Part shown: positions 23,700 through 34,046 of the stretch, piece after piece
Position numbering within the stretch: position 1 is the first letter of the stretch
How the letters are laid out: each line of letters starts with the position of its first letter
Assembly (NCBI GenBank): GCA_029718625.1
Contig: CM056383.1
Coordinates: forward strand, 18,500,722 to 18,564,721
DNA length: 64,000 nt
Origin: Synaphobranchus kaupii
Lineage: Eukaryota; Chordata; Actinopteri; Anguilliformes; Synaphobranchidae
Direction of reading: 5' to 3'
Position numbers and translations under genes: made by a program
Notes under the pieces: generated by a model
Databases searched by the model: none
Told to the model about the DNA's origin: nothing
The model's input: only the letters and a program-made list of their open reading frames with translations

Positions 23700-24182
23700 G
23701 CCAGATATTGGCCGCCAACGAGGGGCTGAACATGTCCAATTCCAACCATAATTTGGAATGTCCAATGAACAATTTGCAACTGCAGCTGCATTTGTGCACG
23801 ATCTCTCGATCACTGCCGATTCTGGAGAGTTGAGACATCCACGGTTCACCTCAAAAACACATGGTGTCACCAGCCTCCTTCTTTTCACAGCCTACATCTA
23901 GTCTTGTATAGAGTGGAGTTGGAGGAAGACCTTTCACTTTTGGCTTTGGCATGCAGTCCAAAAGCGCCCAATCGACCAGCGCAAGTCGCTAGAGAGCGAT
24001 GAAATGCAGACCCCTAACTGAACGAACCCTCCCATATCCTGGATGATGCAATCGCCAATTACACGTTGCCCTAGGGAGCTATCAGCCACAGTCAGCACTG
24101 GCACAGTCCGGATTCGATCCGAGACCATGGGGCTCATCCATGCACCGCAATGTGGTGCCTTAACCAAACGCGCCATCAAACG
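23700..24182 (-). mobile_element. tRNA-derived SINE, copy 2, with promoter
   Basis: Read on the minus strand, the element begins GATGGCGCGTTTGGTTA (RNA polymerase III A-box-like, 24161-24177). About 40 nt later it has GGATCGAATC (B-box-like, 24111-24120), the spacing of a tRNA promoter. The body continues through 'gatagctccctagggcaacg' and 'gattgcatcatccagg' to about 23700. The acceptor-stem pairing and a proper tRNA fold are not evident, so it is a SINE head, not a tRNA gene. Confidence 0.75.
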
Positions 24183-24372
24183 GCATCGGATGCAATACAT
24201 CTTCATAAATGCATGGACTTTGAGCGGAAATCAAAGGATAGTGCCAGTGGGAAGTCTTCCATATACTGTGCGAAGTAATTAATGCCAGTTTCCCTACATT
24301 TTTCCAACTCTATAACATATTAAGGCACACTAGTTAATAGCCAGAATGGTCACACTTCCATAAACTGATTAA
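24183..24372. other. Short spacer
   Basis: No feature recognised. Confidence 0.4.
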
Positions 24373-24956
24373 CCCTCCTATTATGTTGTTGGTCAATTTG
24401 ACCCACTTGTGTTTTTAATGAACCTGAAATATGGGATAATTTCTCTCTTTCTGTGTGAAATTTTAGTAATTTTACTCCTTTGGGAATAAATATATATGGA
24501 GTGTTTTCATCCACAACTATGTTGTCGAATGTCCATACACAAAGATGATGTTGTGGGTCAGTTTGGGTCAATAGTGTTTTATGGTCACCTTTTTATGAAA
24601 TGCAAAAAATACCTTTGAACTTTGAAAAAATGTTACAAAAAGTGGGTCAGACACCTTTATCAAAATCCAACTATGTCTTTGAAGGGAAATATTTTAAATA
24701 AACAGTTATTAAATATAGTATTCCTTGTATTTGTTCTTTGTGAATGGCCAGATGAGAGGCATTAAAGGTTTTCACTGTTTTAGGATTATTTGACTGGAAT
24801 GGATTTACACTGTGTGGGTCAATTTGACCTCTAACATAATGAATGTAACTTCTTAAACATAACATTAATGGTGATACATTAGCTCTCGGATGGGTACAGC
24901 ATTTGTTTAAACATTTCCAGTGTTTTATCTCCAACATACCTTCCTATATAAGAAGG
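24373..24956. mobile_element. TTAA-flanked non-autonomous DNA transposon (584 bp)
   Basis: Flanked by TTAA at 24369-24372 and 24957-24960. Ends CCCTCCTATTATG and, inverted, CCTTCTTATATAGG. A subterminal inverted pair, GGTCAATTTGACC, occurs at about 24391 and 24817. A TTAA target with CCYT ends is the signature of piggyBac and also of Kolobok elements. No transposase is present, so the superfamily cannot be settled here. Confidence 0.75.
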
Positions 24957-24960
24957 TTAA

Positions 24961-25648
24961 ATGATGAGATTGTGTTTGTGAGCCAGTAAGTGACTGCATT
25001 TCAGCTGCTCATAAACACCCTCATCCCCTCCACCCTCACCGAAAAAAGGAAGAAAGAAAAGGAGGCCAGTAGATGATTACATTTAACGCATGTCTTTGGG
25101 CGATTTAAATCAGTGATTACATGCAAATGTATGCACGTTTGTTTGCCATGAGTTTACACATCGTTAATTCCCAGATGTCAGTCCGAAGGCTGCCAGGAGT
25201 GGAGGTGACTGATGAAACCTGGGGAAAGCCAAGTGCTAATGTGAACCTGTGGAGCTGGGGAGCTGTCAGTCCCACTGTCTCATGCAAATACAGGAGAAAA
25301 GATAGGTTCACAAAGAGCCAAAACTATAGGCAGGAATTAAAAAAGACAGCTATCACTGTGGCATACTATATTAGCCAAGAGGTAGAGCACGATAATAATA
25401 ATAATAATAACAAATATAGCTACAAGCAGAAACTACGGGCAGCAAGCACAACATCAAGTTCTGCAAGCGTCGGACCTTGGGTGAGGCGGTAACAAAGGTT
25501 CTGCAGCTGTAGAGGAAAAGGCATGAGCAGTACGCATGTTTTTAAATGTGTCTACACGGTGTCACTAATAAGGGTCTGATAGAGCATGCTGAGATGCTCT
25601 GTGTTTGATCCCTAACACATATCTGAAGTTTAATTGCAATCAGACATA
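24961..25648. other. Non-coding stretch with AAT microsatellite
   Basis: Unique DNA. An (ATA)n run lies at 25392-25410. An open frame at 25121-25492 runs through that microsatellite and shows no domain. Confidence 0.45.
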
Positions 25649-26191
25649 CACTGCCCGGCCAAAAAAAAAGTCGCACACTGTAATATTTTGTTGAACCGTC
25701 TTTAGCTTTGATTATGGCGCGCATTCGTCGTGGCATTGTTTCGACAACCTTATGCAACGTCACAACATTTATTTCCGTCCAGACTTGCATTAATTTTTGG
25801 TCGAGATCTTGTATTGACGACGGGAGAGTCGAACCACTCCGTGAAGTCTTCTCCAGCACATCCCAAAGACTTTCAATGGGGTTAAGGTCAGGACTCTGGG
25901 GGCCAATTCATGTGTGGAAATGATTCCTCATGCTCCCTGAACCACTCTTTCACAATTTGAGCCCGATGAATCTTGGCATTGTCGTCCTGGAATATGCCCA
26001 TTGATGGGATAACCTGGTCATTCAGTACATTCAGGTACTCAGCTGACTTCATTTTATTGCTGCATAACGTTGCTGAGCCTAGACCTGACCAATTGAAGCA
26101 ACCCCAGATCATAACACTGCCTCCAGAGGCTTGTACAGTGGGCACTATGCATGACTGGTGCAACTGCGACTTTTTTTTTGGCCAGGCAGTG
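25649..26191 (-). mobile_element. Deleted Tc1-like element, copy 2 (543 bp)
   Basis: Ends CACTGCCCGGCC and GGCCAGGCAGTG, with TA at 25647-25648 and 26192-26193. The transposase remnant runs on the minus strand: [10 protein letters not shown] and [11 protein letters not shown] (26163-25888), then, after the same frameshift seen in copy 1, LEKTSRSGSTLPSSIQDLDQ and MPRRMRAIIKAK (25859-25680). It is the most complete C-terminus of the three copies, but it also lacks the N-terminal half. Confidence 0.95.
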
Positions 26192-26193
26192 TA

Positions 26194-27000
26194 GCATTAA
26201 GGAGACCTGCTTATTTCCTGTTTGGACAGGAAGTTGCAAAAGCGGGATGACCAGTCACTTGAGACGTGCTCTGGACCATCCAATTACACAGTGGTCAAGT
26301 TTGAACAAAATAAGACATTGCATTGAGGAGATATGGTCTACACAGAGGTCACAGATAGCATTGACCTCTGATGACCTTTGTATGCTTTATCAAAAGGTTT
26401 TTGATAATGAGTGATCAGCACAGTATCGTAGAGTATAGCAAAGTATCAGGTTGAAATAGGACAAACATTCTGATAGGAATTTGAAAAAAGAATGTATGCT
26501 TTTCATGCATTGGTTCTTGCACACTGACCTCTGGCAGCCATATGGTTTGGCCTACTTCCAAAAACTTGAGTGTGTTTTGAAGAAAATTGGATTCCAAGTC
26601 CAACGAAGCAAGTTTGGCTCAAATTGGACATAGCATTGAGGAGACTGACCTAATTTTCTGTTGATGCAACGGTTCAAACGTGACCTTTGCCTCTGGCAGC
26701 CATTTCCTTTGAACTTTTCCAGAATTTTTAATAATTTTAATAATTATTTAACTTCAGTATCCAATGACTCAAAAAAACAAGTTTAGTTAGACAAATGGCC
26801 TAGGCCTAGTTTGAAAATAATAGGTTTTCCAGTTAATCAAATATGGTAGAAATCCAATATGGCTGACATCAAGCGACTATGAGTTGTCCCTTTTGGATAG
26901 ATAGACACATCGGGCCCAACCTTACACCCGGCGCTAAGTGGTGCTAACCCAAATGAAGTGTCTTTGCTATCTTACACCCGGCGCAGGGTTCATTATAACG
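26194..27000. other. Non-coding stretch left of gypsy-II
   Basis: AT-rich DNA with repeated phrases such as 'tctggcagccat' (26531 and 26694), which also resemble one near 35613. At 26913-26990 'cttacacccggcgc' occurs twice about 58 bp apart. This may be a worn end of a DNA element that the gypsy sequence abuts. Confidence 0.4.
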
Positions 27001-27003
27001 CCT

Positions 27004-29318
27004 TACCTTTGTTAAAGAGTCTGGAATTCCTGTGGAATCCCTGTCCTCGCCAATCTCTGCATTCGCCTTGGATGGAAGAAGTCTGGGGCTAGTCACACAG
27101 TCCACCGTTCCCCGATTACCAAGGTTTAAATGAAGTCACAGTACGCAATAAATATCCTCTCCCGTTAATCAATTCTGCTTTCGAACCCTTACATGACTCC
27201 ACCATCTTCACCAAGCTCGACCTCCACAACGCGTACCACCTGGTCCGGATCCGCGAGGGGGACGAGTGGAAGACGGCGTTCAACACCCCTCTCGGCCACT
27301 TTGGTGGTCCCGTTCGGGTTGACGAATGCCCCAGCCGTATTCCAGTCAATGGTGAACGATGTCCTGCGAGATCTACTAGGACGGTCTGTATTCGTTTACA
27401 TTGACGATATACTCATTTTCTGAAAAACCCCACAGGAACACGTCATCGATGTCCGCCAGGTTCTCCAAAGGCTTTTGGAGAACCAACTATTCGTCAAAGC
27501 CGAAAAATGCTGTTTTCACGCCTCATCTGTACCCTTCCTGGGCTTCATTATAGAGGAGGGGAGGATCCGGGCGGACCCAGCGAAGATCCAAGCAGTGACA
27601 GAATGGCCCCAACCGGCCACACGTAAGCACCTCCAACAATTCCTTGGCTTCGCTAATTTCTACCGCAGATTCATCCGGAACTACAGTGTGGCAGCTGCCC
27701 CCCTTACTAAACTAACCTCCACCTTGATCCCCTTCCGTTGGAATTCCAAGGCCCAACAGACATTCGATCTCCTAAGAGCCCGGTTTTCCATGGCCCCCAT
27801 CCTCTGTCATCCTGACCCGGATCGCCAGTTCGTCGTGGAGGTGGACGCCTCCGACACTGGCGTAGGGGCCATTCTGTCACAGCGATCCATCCAGGACAAC
27901 AAGCTCCACCCTTGCGCCTACTTCTCCCATAGGACTCACCCCCGCTGAGCTAAATTAGGACGTCGGAGATCGGGAGCTACTTGCAATCAAGCTTGCCTTG
28001 GAGGAGTGGCTGGAGGGGGCAGGTAAACCCTTTGTTGTCCTGACTGACCATCACAACCTGCTGTACATTAAGTCTGCTAAAAGACTTAACTCCTGTCAGG
28101 CCCGATGGTCATTATTCTTTAACCGATTTAATTTCACTGTAACCTTCCGTCCTGGTTCCCGCAATCTCAAACCTGATGCTCTGTCATGAGTTTTCTCCCC
28201 CCTTGTCAGACCTGCTGATCCCGAGCTCATACTACCGGGCTTCCTGCGTTGTGGCTGCGGTCTCCTGGAAGATCGAGGAGGTCGTGAAGGCCGCCCAGGC
28301 CACCCACCCGGATCCCCGCCGTAACCCTAATTCCGCCTTATTTGTCCCCAATTCCACCCGCTCTCAGGTCCTTCAATGGGTCCACACCTCCCGCCTGGCC
28401 TGTCACCCAGGGATCCCCAGGACCACCGCCCTGGTCAGGAGGAGCTTTTAGTGGCCCACCCTTAAGGGGGATACCCGTGCCTACGTCCTTGCCTGTCCAG
28501 TGTGCGCCAGGAGCAAGGCAACCCACCAGCCTCCCGCTGGCCTCCTCCACCCCCTCCCCGTCCCGGGCCGTCCTTGGAGCCACATAGGCATCGATTTTGT
28601 AACCGGTCTGCCTCCATCGGATGGCAACACTGCCCTCCCCTGGGTTGAATACGCCCATAACTCCCTGAGGAGCACCGCCACTGGGATGTCCCCCTTTGAG
28701 TGCTCCTTGGGGTACCAACCCCCCCTGCTGCCGGTCCAGGAGGAGGAGGTCGCTGATCCCTCAGTGAATTCCCACCTCCTCAGATGCAAGCGCGTGTGGA
28801 AGCTGACACGCACCACTCTCCTCCACACCAACTCCCGTATCCAGCGCCTGGCGGACCTTCACAGGACCGCAGCCCCGCAGTACAAGCCCGGTCAGCAGGT
28901 CTGGCTATCCACCTCCACCATCCCTCTGCAGTCTACCTCCAAGGAGCTGCAGCCCCGATTCATCGGCCCCTTCCCCATCCTCAGCGTCATAAACCCGGTA
29001 ACCATTAAACTTTCACTCCCCGCCTCACTTAAAATTCACCCCTCTTTCCACGTCAGTCAGGTCAAGCCTGTTGCCTCCAGCCCCTTCAGTGCTCCCGCGG
29101 ACACTCCACCACCGTCCCGGATGATTGACAACGCATTACCTACACGGTAAGACGCATCCTTGACATCCGCCGTAGGGGCCGGGGCTTCCAATATCTTGTG
29201 GACTGGGAGGGGTACGGCCCCGAAGAACGGTCCTGGCTTCATAAAAGCCTGATCCTGGATCACTCCCTCATACAAGACTTCCACAAACAGCATCCCCTGA
29301 AACCCAAGCCTCCGTGAA
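27004..29318 (+). pseudogene. Dead chromodomain Ty3/gypsy polyprotein (gypsy-II)
   Basis: Decayed pol of a chromovirus-type Ty3/gypsy retrotransposon. Order: a protease fragment (27018-27108, SGIPVESLSSPISAFALDG), then a deletion and RT (27110-27423, [43 protein letters not shown] with the catalytic Asp pair intact). RT connection and RNase H follow (27475-28189, [41 protein letters not shown]). Next are the integrase zinc region ([27 protein letters not shown]), [10 protein letters not shown] joined directly to [11 protein letters not shown], and the C-terminal part. A chromodomain closes it (29151-29318). The integrase core is deleted at about 28633. Frameshifts and stops separate the parts; gag and the 5' LTR are missing. 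Confidence 0.93.
29151..29318 (+). pseudogene. Chromodomain of gypsy-II
   Basis: An open frame starting around [15 protein letters not shown] and containing [15 protein letters not shown], the conserved aromatic core of retrotransposon chromodomains. It ends in a TGA after KPKPP. It is out of frame with the upstream integrase, whose frame stops at 29150, so one indel separates them. Chromodomains tether the integration complex to modified histone H3 in this clade (established for chromoviruses). Here only the end of a dead copy remains. Confidence 0.9.
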
Positions 29319-29998
29319 CGCCAGGAGGCGTTCGTTAGGGGGGGTACTGTAACGTTCCCACTCCCGTCCTATTGTTTCTCCGTGTTTTCCCTTTCCCCCT
29401 GTCTCGTGTTTGTCTCTCCATAGTATGTTTTCCCCCTTGCTGCAGGTTCGGCGTGGTTTCCCGTTTGTGTCACTCTGTTTCACTGCACTTATCTCAGCCT
29501 ATCCCATTTCCCCATTTCGCATGCATTCCACACTCTCCGCTCTGTTAATCACTCTCGCATACATTCGCACGCGGCACCTAATTGATACCAATTAAATGTT
29601 TGCATTTAATCACCCGGTGTTTTCTGTCCTGTGCCAGTTTGTTAATGCTCTTTGTCTGAAACCTCTGGTCCTGTCTGGTTCCTTGTCTAGTTTACTGCCT
29701 TAAAGTCTTGTTCTGCGCCGGCGTTTACTCGCCCTGCATTTCTGCCTAGTCAAAGTCTGCTCAGTCTGAAACAGCACTTCCCGCTGTTCATTGTTTCGTC
29801 TCGCTATACTAACTCTGTCTGCTTCAGTCTGCCAGCCTGCAGTCGTCTGTAATCCCTGCCTGTGTTGCGGTTTTCCTGCCTCCCACCTGACGTGTGTGCA
29901 TGCAGCCTGGGCTCCTGTTCCTCCACTCTGCAGCGGTGCCCGCTTACTGCCAGTGTTGCGGTATGAGGGGCCGTTTAGGCCATAATTCATGTTGGACC

Positions 29999-30410
29999 TC
30001 TCACATACATATATTCTCTCTCTCACATACATATATTCTCACTCTCACATACATATACTCTCTCTCGCATACATATATTCTCTCTCTCGCATACATATAT
30101 TCTCTCTCTCACATACATATATTCTCACTCTCACATACATATATTCTCACTCACATACATATATTCTCACTCACATACATATATTTTCACTCTCACATAC
30201 ATATATTCTCACTCTCACATACATATATTCTCACTCTCACATACATATATTCTCTCTCACATACATATATTCTCACTCTCACATACATACATTCTCACTC
30301 TCATATACATATATTCTCACTCTCACATACATATATTCTCACTCTCACATACATACATTCTCACTCTCATATACATATATTTTCACTCTCACATACATAT
30401 ATTCTCATAA
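29999..30410. repeat. Minisatellite array in the left foldback arm
   Basis: Tandem units of about 22 bp (ACATACATATATTCTCACTC plus 2 bases) with TCTC/TCAC variants. It reverses orientation at about 30407-30475 around TTCTCATAAGAGAA. Apparent SHIHIFSLSHTYI-type proteins are translations of the array. Confidence 0.95.
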
Positions 30411-30804
30411 GAGAATGTATGTAATAGTGATAATATATGTATGTGAGAGTAGAATGTATGTATGTGAGAGAAAGTATATATATATATGGAAGGCACTTAC
30501 ATGAAACGGAAGGAAGTTAGTTTATGGAATTGTGATTGGCTCAGAAGCTGACTGGTACCATAGATATACAACCATAGATACCTCAGTTGCCCTATTCAAA
30601 TCTTCACGGCCGCCAAATTAGGGCGGTCAAGATCTGTGTAAAAACAAACGGTACTGTATACAGGCACGATTTCACACCAGCGTTGCGTTGTGGGTATTAT
30701 CGGCCTTTTTGCAGACACGCAAACTATAAACATTAACGGTAACGTTAGCTGTTATGTTAAGGTGACACCTTATGTTATGTTAAGTTAAGGTCTAACCACC
30801 TTAA

Positions 30805-30920
30805 TTGTGTTGGACCCATGCACCTGATGCAAATGACCCCTGGTTTTGTCACACATGCAAACAAGAGTGGAACAGAACTGTAACCAACGGTGAAGCCTTA
30901 AAGACTGACCACATAATTAT
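30805..30920 (+). pseudogene. PHD-like zinc-finger fragment
   Basis: A frame of about 35 codons reads CWTHAPDANDPWFCHTCKQEW. The pattern W-x(n)-D-x-PWFC-x2-C matches the last half of a PHD finger, where a Trp precedes the final Cys pair. The first zinc ligands are missing, and downstream similarity ends after about residue 35. PHD-type fingers occur both in chromatin proteins and in some DNA-transposon proteins, so host or transposon origin is open. Confidence 0.45.
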
Positions 30921-31403
30921 GTTCTATGTTGTGCCTATTGAAGCACTTAATTGTTCAAGTTTTTGGGCGTTTTCAGCACTTGGTTCTATTTTTACTTATT
31001 ATGTACCTTGTGCTTTCAACTTATCCCACAGGGATTTATGTGTGCAATCGTTTTTCTTAAATTACTTGAATTGAATATATTACTGGAATGTATCACTGCC
31101 ACTTGTGGTAAGCCTAGGCCTACTACCAGTTGCACTGTGAACTTCATTGTAGGCTACTACTACCCCAAACAAATTATATTATCCATTTTGTACATTTCAT
31201 GCAAGTCATTTCTTTTTTGCTAAATAAAGACATTCAGAATTGTATTCATTGTACATCGTTTATTGCATTTCACACAACATATTACACTCTAGGTACACGG
31301 TTTTCCATTAGAATCCACTATGCTCATTGTCATATTATGTAGGCTATATGCCGTGAGCACAACGGATGTGGAAATGTTTTAATATTTATTTACGTCTTAC
31401 AGC

Positions 31404-31600
31404 CTATACCCATGCCATAGGACTCTTTGTTAGCTCGGCGATCAGACTTCCACCACTTTGCTGTAAAATCGCTCTCCATTTGCGATTAAAACTACATCCA
31501 AGATTTGCAGCTATGGCTAATACGGTTATAATAATCAGAGCTACCAAGATAATAAAGAACCAACCTCTACTGCTTTCTAGCAGCTTTAAACAATAAAATC
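31404..31600 (-). pseudogene. Short frame with a membrane-spanning-like segment
   Basis: On the minus strand about 60 codons are open to a TAG at 31404. They include GWFFIILVALIIITVLAIAA, a stretch hydrophobic enough for one membrane helix, followed by a basic segment (NRKWRA). There is no ATG in a good position. It may be a captured last exon or chance AT-rich coding. I do not recognise it. Confidence 0.3.
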
Positions 31601-32064
31601 ACCATTAGCTCAGACAACATTTTGACAACGTATGCATAATAGTTAAAGGGCGTTTTACAAATACTAGCTGTTCTGAGAAATTTGGAATTCAGATTAACAT
31701 TTATCACGTTTATAAAAAGCCAAATTTCACGAAAATTAGTTGAGAATTAAGCGAGTTACAGTCGATTTTATCGGAGGAAATCTTCATCTGTCAATACGCT
31801 ACGATACCGTTTATTTACGTGGATCCTGACCGCCCGACGGTAGCCAGGCTATTTGTAGACAATTAACTCATTCCAGAATGTGGATACTTTCACACAAAAA
31901 AAGCCATGCATGATTGTTTCTTTTTACAGAACGTAGCCTACATAGCTACATTTTCAATATTAGTAGCCTCTCGCTGCAACGTTACACAGCGGCTGATGCG
32001 GCATAGATCTACGTTTTTATATCCATGGCTGGTAGGCTGTTGTCATAGTAGCTACTGTTGTCCG

Positions 32065-32340
32065 TGCACCATGGAGGGGGAAGACCAGTAACGTTATTAG
32101 CCTCCAACCGGCAATCGGAGTAATGCATAAATATTACCGTCACCTGAAACAGTCAGTGCTTCTTGAGAGGCCAGCATCAGCCCTGTAGCCTGCGCCTTCT
32201 CACAACACAGCTGACAGCGAGATGAGAGCACCATTTACACCGTAATGTTCACTCCTGAGTGTAGGCTAATGTCCACAGACACACATTGACTCTCGGCAGA
32301 GGAAAACGTAACAAATAACGTTAGCTTATTACTAAGTTCA
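32065..32340 (+). pseudogene. Putative first exon of a foldback-encoded protein (left copy)
   Basis: An inverted, degraded copy of the 32619-32927 exon. It keeps the start (ATG GAG GGG GAA GAC CAG, then a premature TAA) and the 'ggagtaatgcata', 'cctgcgccttctcac' and 'agcgagatgagagc' blocks. It keeps the end 'gactctcgg' followed by a GTAACA donor-like site. About 120 bp of the exon middle is deleted. So the element carries the same exon near both inner ends, pointing in opposite directions. Confidence 0.55.
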
Positions 32341-32618
32341 TTCACTACGCAAACAGACCAGTGAACCGTTATAATGTGGCAATCATGTACTAGCTAATGC
32401 TAAAAAATAATCACATCACTTGCTAACGTTAGCTTGTTTAATGCAAGTCTAAGTAGCCAAGGCCGTTGCTATACGAAGCATTGCTTTTGTTGGTTAGTTA
32501 GCTAACGTTAGCAAGTGGTGTGATTATCTTTTAGCATTACTACATGGTTACGAAATGATAACGGTTCATTTGTCTGTTTGCACAGTGATTAAACTTAGTA
32601 GCAAGCTAACGTTAGTTG

Positions 32619-32927
32619 TTACCTTTTCCTCGACCGAGAGTCCCAGTTGCCAAAGTGTTGTGGAGTGTTATATCGTGCAGGACGGCAGACTGTCTCCGAG
32701 CAAGTCCAAGCTGACCTGCTGAGGATTCTTAAGGTAGCTACACTGGAGTTCATGTTACTGGGACTAAATCGCGCTCTCATCTCGCTGTGAGAAGGCGCAG
32801 AATGATACAGCGCTGGCCTGGCCTCAAGAGATGAGGACAATACACTGCCTGTTTTAGACGGCGATAATATATTATGCATTACTCCGATTTCCTGTTGTAA
32901 TACATGTATCTGGTCTTCCCCCTCCAC
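32619..32927 (-). pseudogene. Putative first exon of a foldback-encoded protein (right copy)
   Basis: About 100 codons on the minus strand, starting EGEDQIHVLQQEIGVMHNIL and ending FGNWDSRSRKR directly before a splice-donor-like AAG/GTAACA. The initiator reads GTG here but ATG in the inverted sister copy at 32072. The N-terminus looks helical; the middle is Ser/Arg-rich. I do not recognise the family. Its position next to a terminal arm suggests it is the 5' coding exon of the autonomous parent. Confidence 0.5.
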
Positions 32928-33069
32928 GATGCGTGGGAACTGGACAAGAGCCTGTATGGCATATTATAGTAACAGTGCAGACGTAACTTGAATGGGCGAA
33001 TAAGGAATCCAGTAGTTGTTTATATCTATGGTACCAGCCAGCTTCTGAGCCAATCGCGATTCCATAAAC

Positions 33070-33140
33070 TAACTTCCTTCCGTTTCATGTAAGTGCCTTC
33101 CGTTTCATGTAAGTGACTTCCGTTTCATGTAAGTGCCTTC
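33070..33140. repeat. 20-bp tandem repeat next to the right array
   Basis: CTTCCGTTTCATGTAAGTGC occurs three times in tandem plus a partial unit. The equivalent place in the left arm (about 30488-30512) has a single unit, so this expansion happened after the two arms became separate. Confidence 0.9.
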
Positions 33141-33159
33141 CATATATATATATATACTT

Positions 33160-33530
33160 TCTCTCACATACATACATTCTACTCTCACATACATATATTC
33201 TCACTCTTACATACATACATTCTCTTATGAGAATATATGTATGTGAGAGTGAGAATATATGTATATGAGAGTGAGAATGTATGTATATGAGAGTGAGAAT
33301 GTATGTATGTGAGAGTGAGAATATATGTATGTGAGAGTGAGAATATATGTATGTGAGAGTGATAATATATGTATGTGAGAGTGAAAATATATGTATGTGA
33401 GAGTGAGAATATATGTATGTGAGTGAGAATATATGTATGTGAGAGTGAGAATATATGTATGTGAGAGTGAGAATATATGTATGTGAGAGTGAGAATATAT
33501 GTATGTGAGAGAGAGAATATATGTAGGTGA
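33160..33530. repeat. Minisatellite array in the right foldback arm
   Basis: Inverse of the left-arm array (GAGAATATATGTATGTGAGA units), also with an orientation switch near 33225 (CTCTTATGAGAA). Confidence 0.95.
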
Positions 33531-34046
33531 GAGGTCCAACATGAATTATGGCCTAAACGGCCCCTCATATTGCGGTGCTGCTGATGTGCTGTCGCTCCTG
33601 CCTCTGCTGTCGCTGCTGCCGCCCTGCTGTTGCTGTGCTGCTACTGCCGCTGCCCTGCTGCCACGCCTGCGTCCTGCCCGGACCCCGCTCCACTGTCGTG
33701 CTCTACCACTCCCGCTCCCACTCATCCCCTGCTCCACCAAACCGGTTGTCCGTCTCCATAACCTTCCCTGGCTTCTCCTGCTCCCATTGCTCCCCCGCAG
33801 CATCATACCTGGACTGTCTGTCATTCATGTTCTCCCTATGCTTCAGGAGTTTGGTCGAAGCATCATTTATTAGAGCTATGCGCTCTGTTGTCTGTCTTGC
33901 TCATCCAGTTCCGGCTTGGAACACTAACCACCTTTTGCCTTTCTCCCCATGCTCAGGACTACCCTGATCATAATAAAGTATTGAGTTTTGGCATTCCTGT
34001 GTTTGAGTCATGCATTTGGGTCCAGTCCACTTCCGGGGTCGTAACA

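Larger units (their letters stand above)
30621..31835. mobile_element. Nested inverted-repeat unit inside the foldback
   Basis: GGGCGGTCAAGATCTGTGTA ... AAACGGTA at 30621-30653 is matched in inverse at 31805-31835 (TACCGTTTATTTACGTGGAT ... GACCGCCC), with a few mismatches. The segment accounts for most of the 1.5 kb that breaks the symmetry of the larger foldback. This suggests a separate DNA element inserted there. I could not see a clear target duplication. Confidence 0.55.
29962..33569. mobile_element. 3.6-kb foldback transposon, unassigned superfamily
   Basis: Both ends read TATGAGGGGCCGTTTAGGCC inward. The 6-bp target duplication TTGCGG lies at 29956-29961 and 33570-33575. The outer arms (29962-30568 and 33021-33569) are inverted and carry a minisatellite of roughly 22 bp. 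A second inverted pair inside (32065-32435 and 32497-32937) holds the same putative first exon twice. The left side carries an additional 1.5 kb (30569-32064), bounded in part by its own inverted repeat. A 6-bp duplication with long inverted repeats would fit Polinton or Dada elements, but the TATGAG end and the content do not identify either. Confidence 0.85.
29348..34046 (+). mobile_element. 3' LTR of gypsy-II, split by a 3.6-kb insertion
   Basis: The LTR starts TGTAACGTTCCCACTCC immediately after a purine-rich tract (AGGGGGGG, 29337-29344). It ends GGGGTCGTAACA at 34046. The two pieces (29348-29961 and 33576-34046) total about 1.09 kb once the foldback insertion is removed. A polyadenylation signal (AATAAA, about 33972) precedes 'gagtcatgcatttgggtcc', a phrase shared with the solo LTRs ending at 42867 and 44299. 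No matching 5' LTR is seen, because the 5' end of the element is gone. Confidence 0.88.

Noticed and set aside
24111..24177. tRNA gene on the minus strand
   Set aside because: Only A- and B-box-like sequences are present. Acceptor and anticodon stems do not fold, and the same sequence recurs as a SINE body.
29999..30410. CRISPR-like array of regular short repeats
   Set aside because: Units of about 22 bp are contiguous, without unique spacers, and lie in the arm of a eukaryotic transposon.
31404..31600. Last exon of a CD44-like receptor
   Set aside because: A hydrophobic stretch followed by basic residues is too little; the tail does not align convincingly with that family.
29962..33569. 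Non-autonomous Polinton
   Set aside because: The 6-bp target duplication fits, but Polinton ends normally start AG and no capsid, integrase or polymerase sequence is present. Kept as unassigned.
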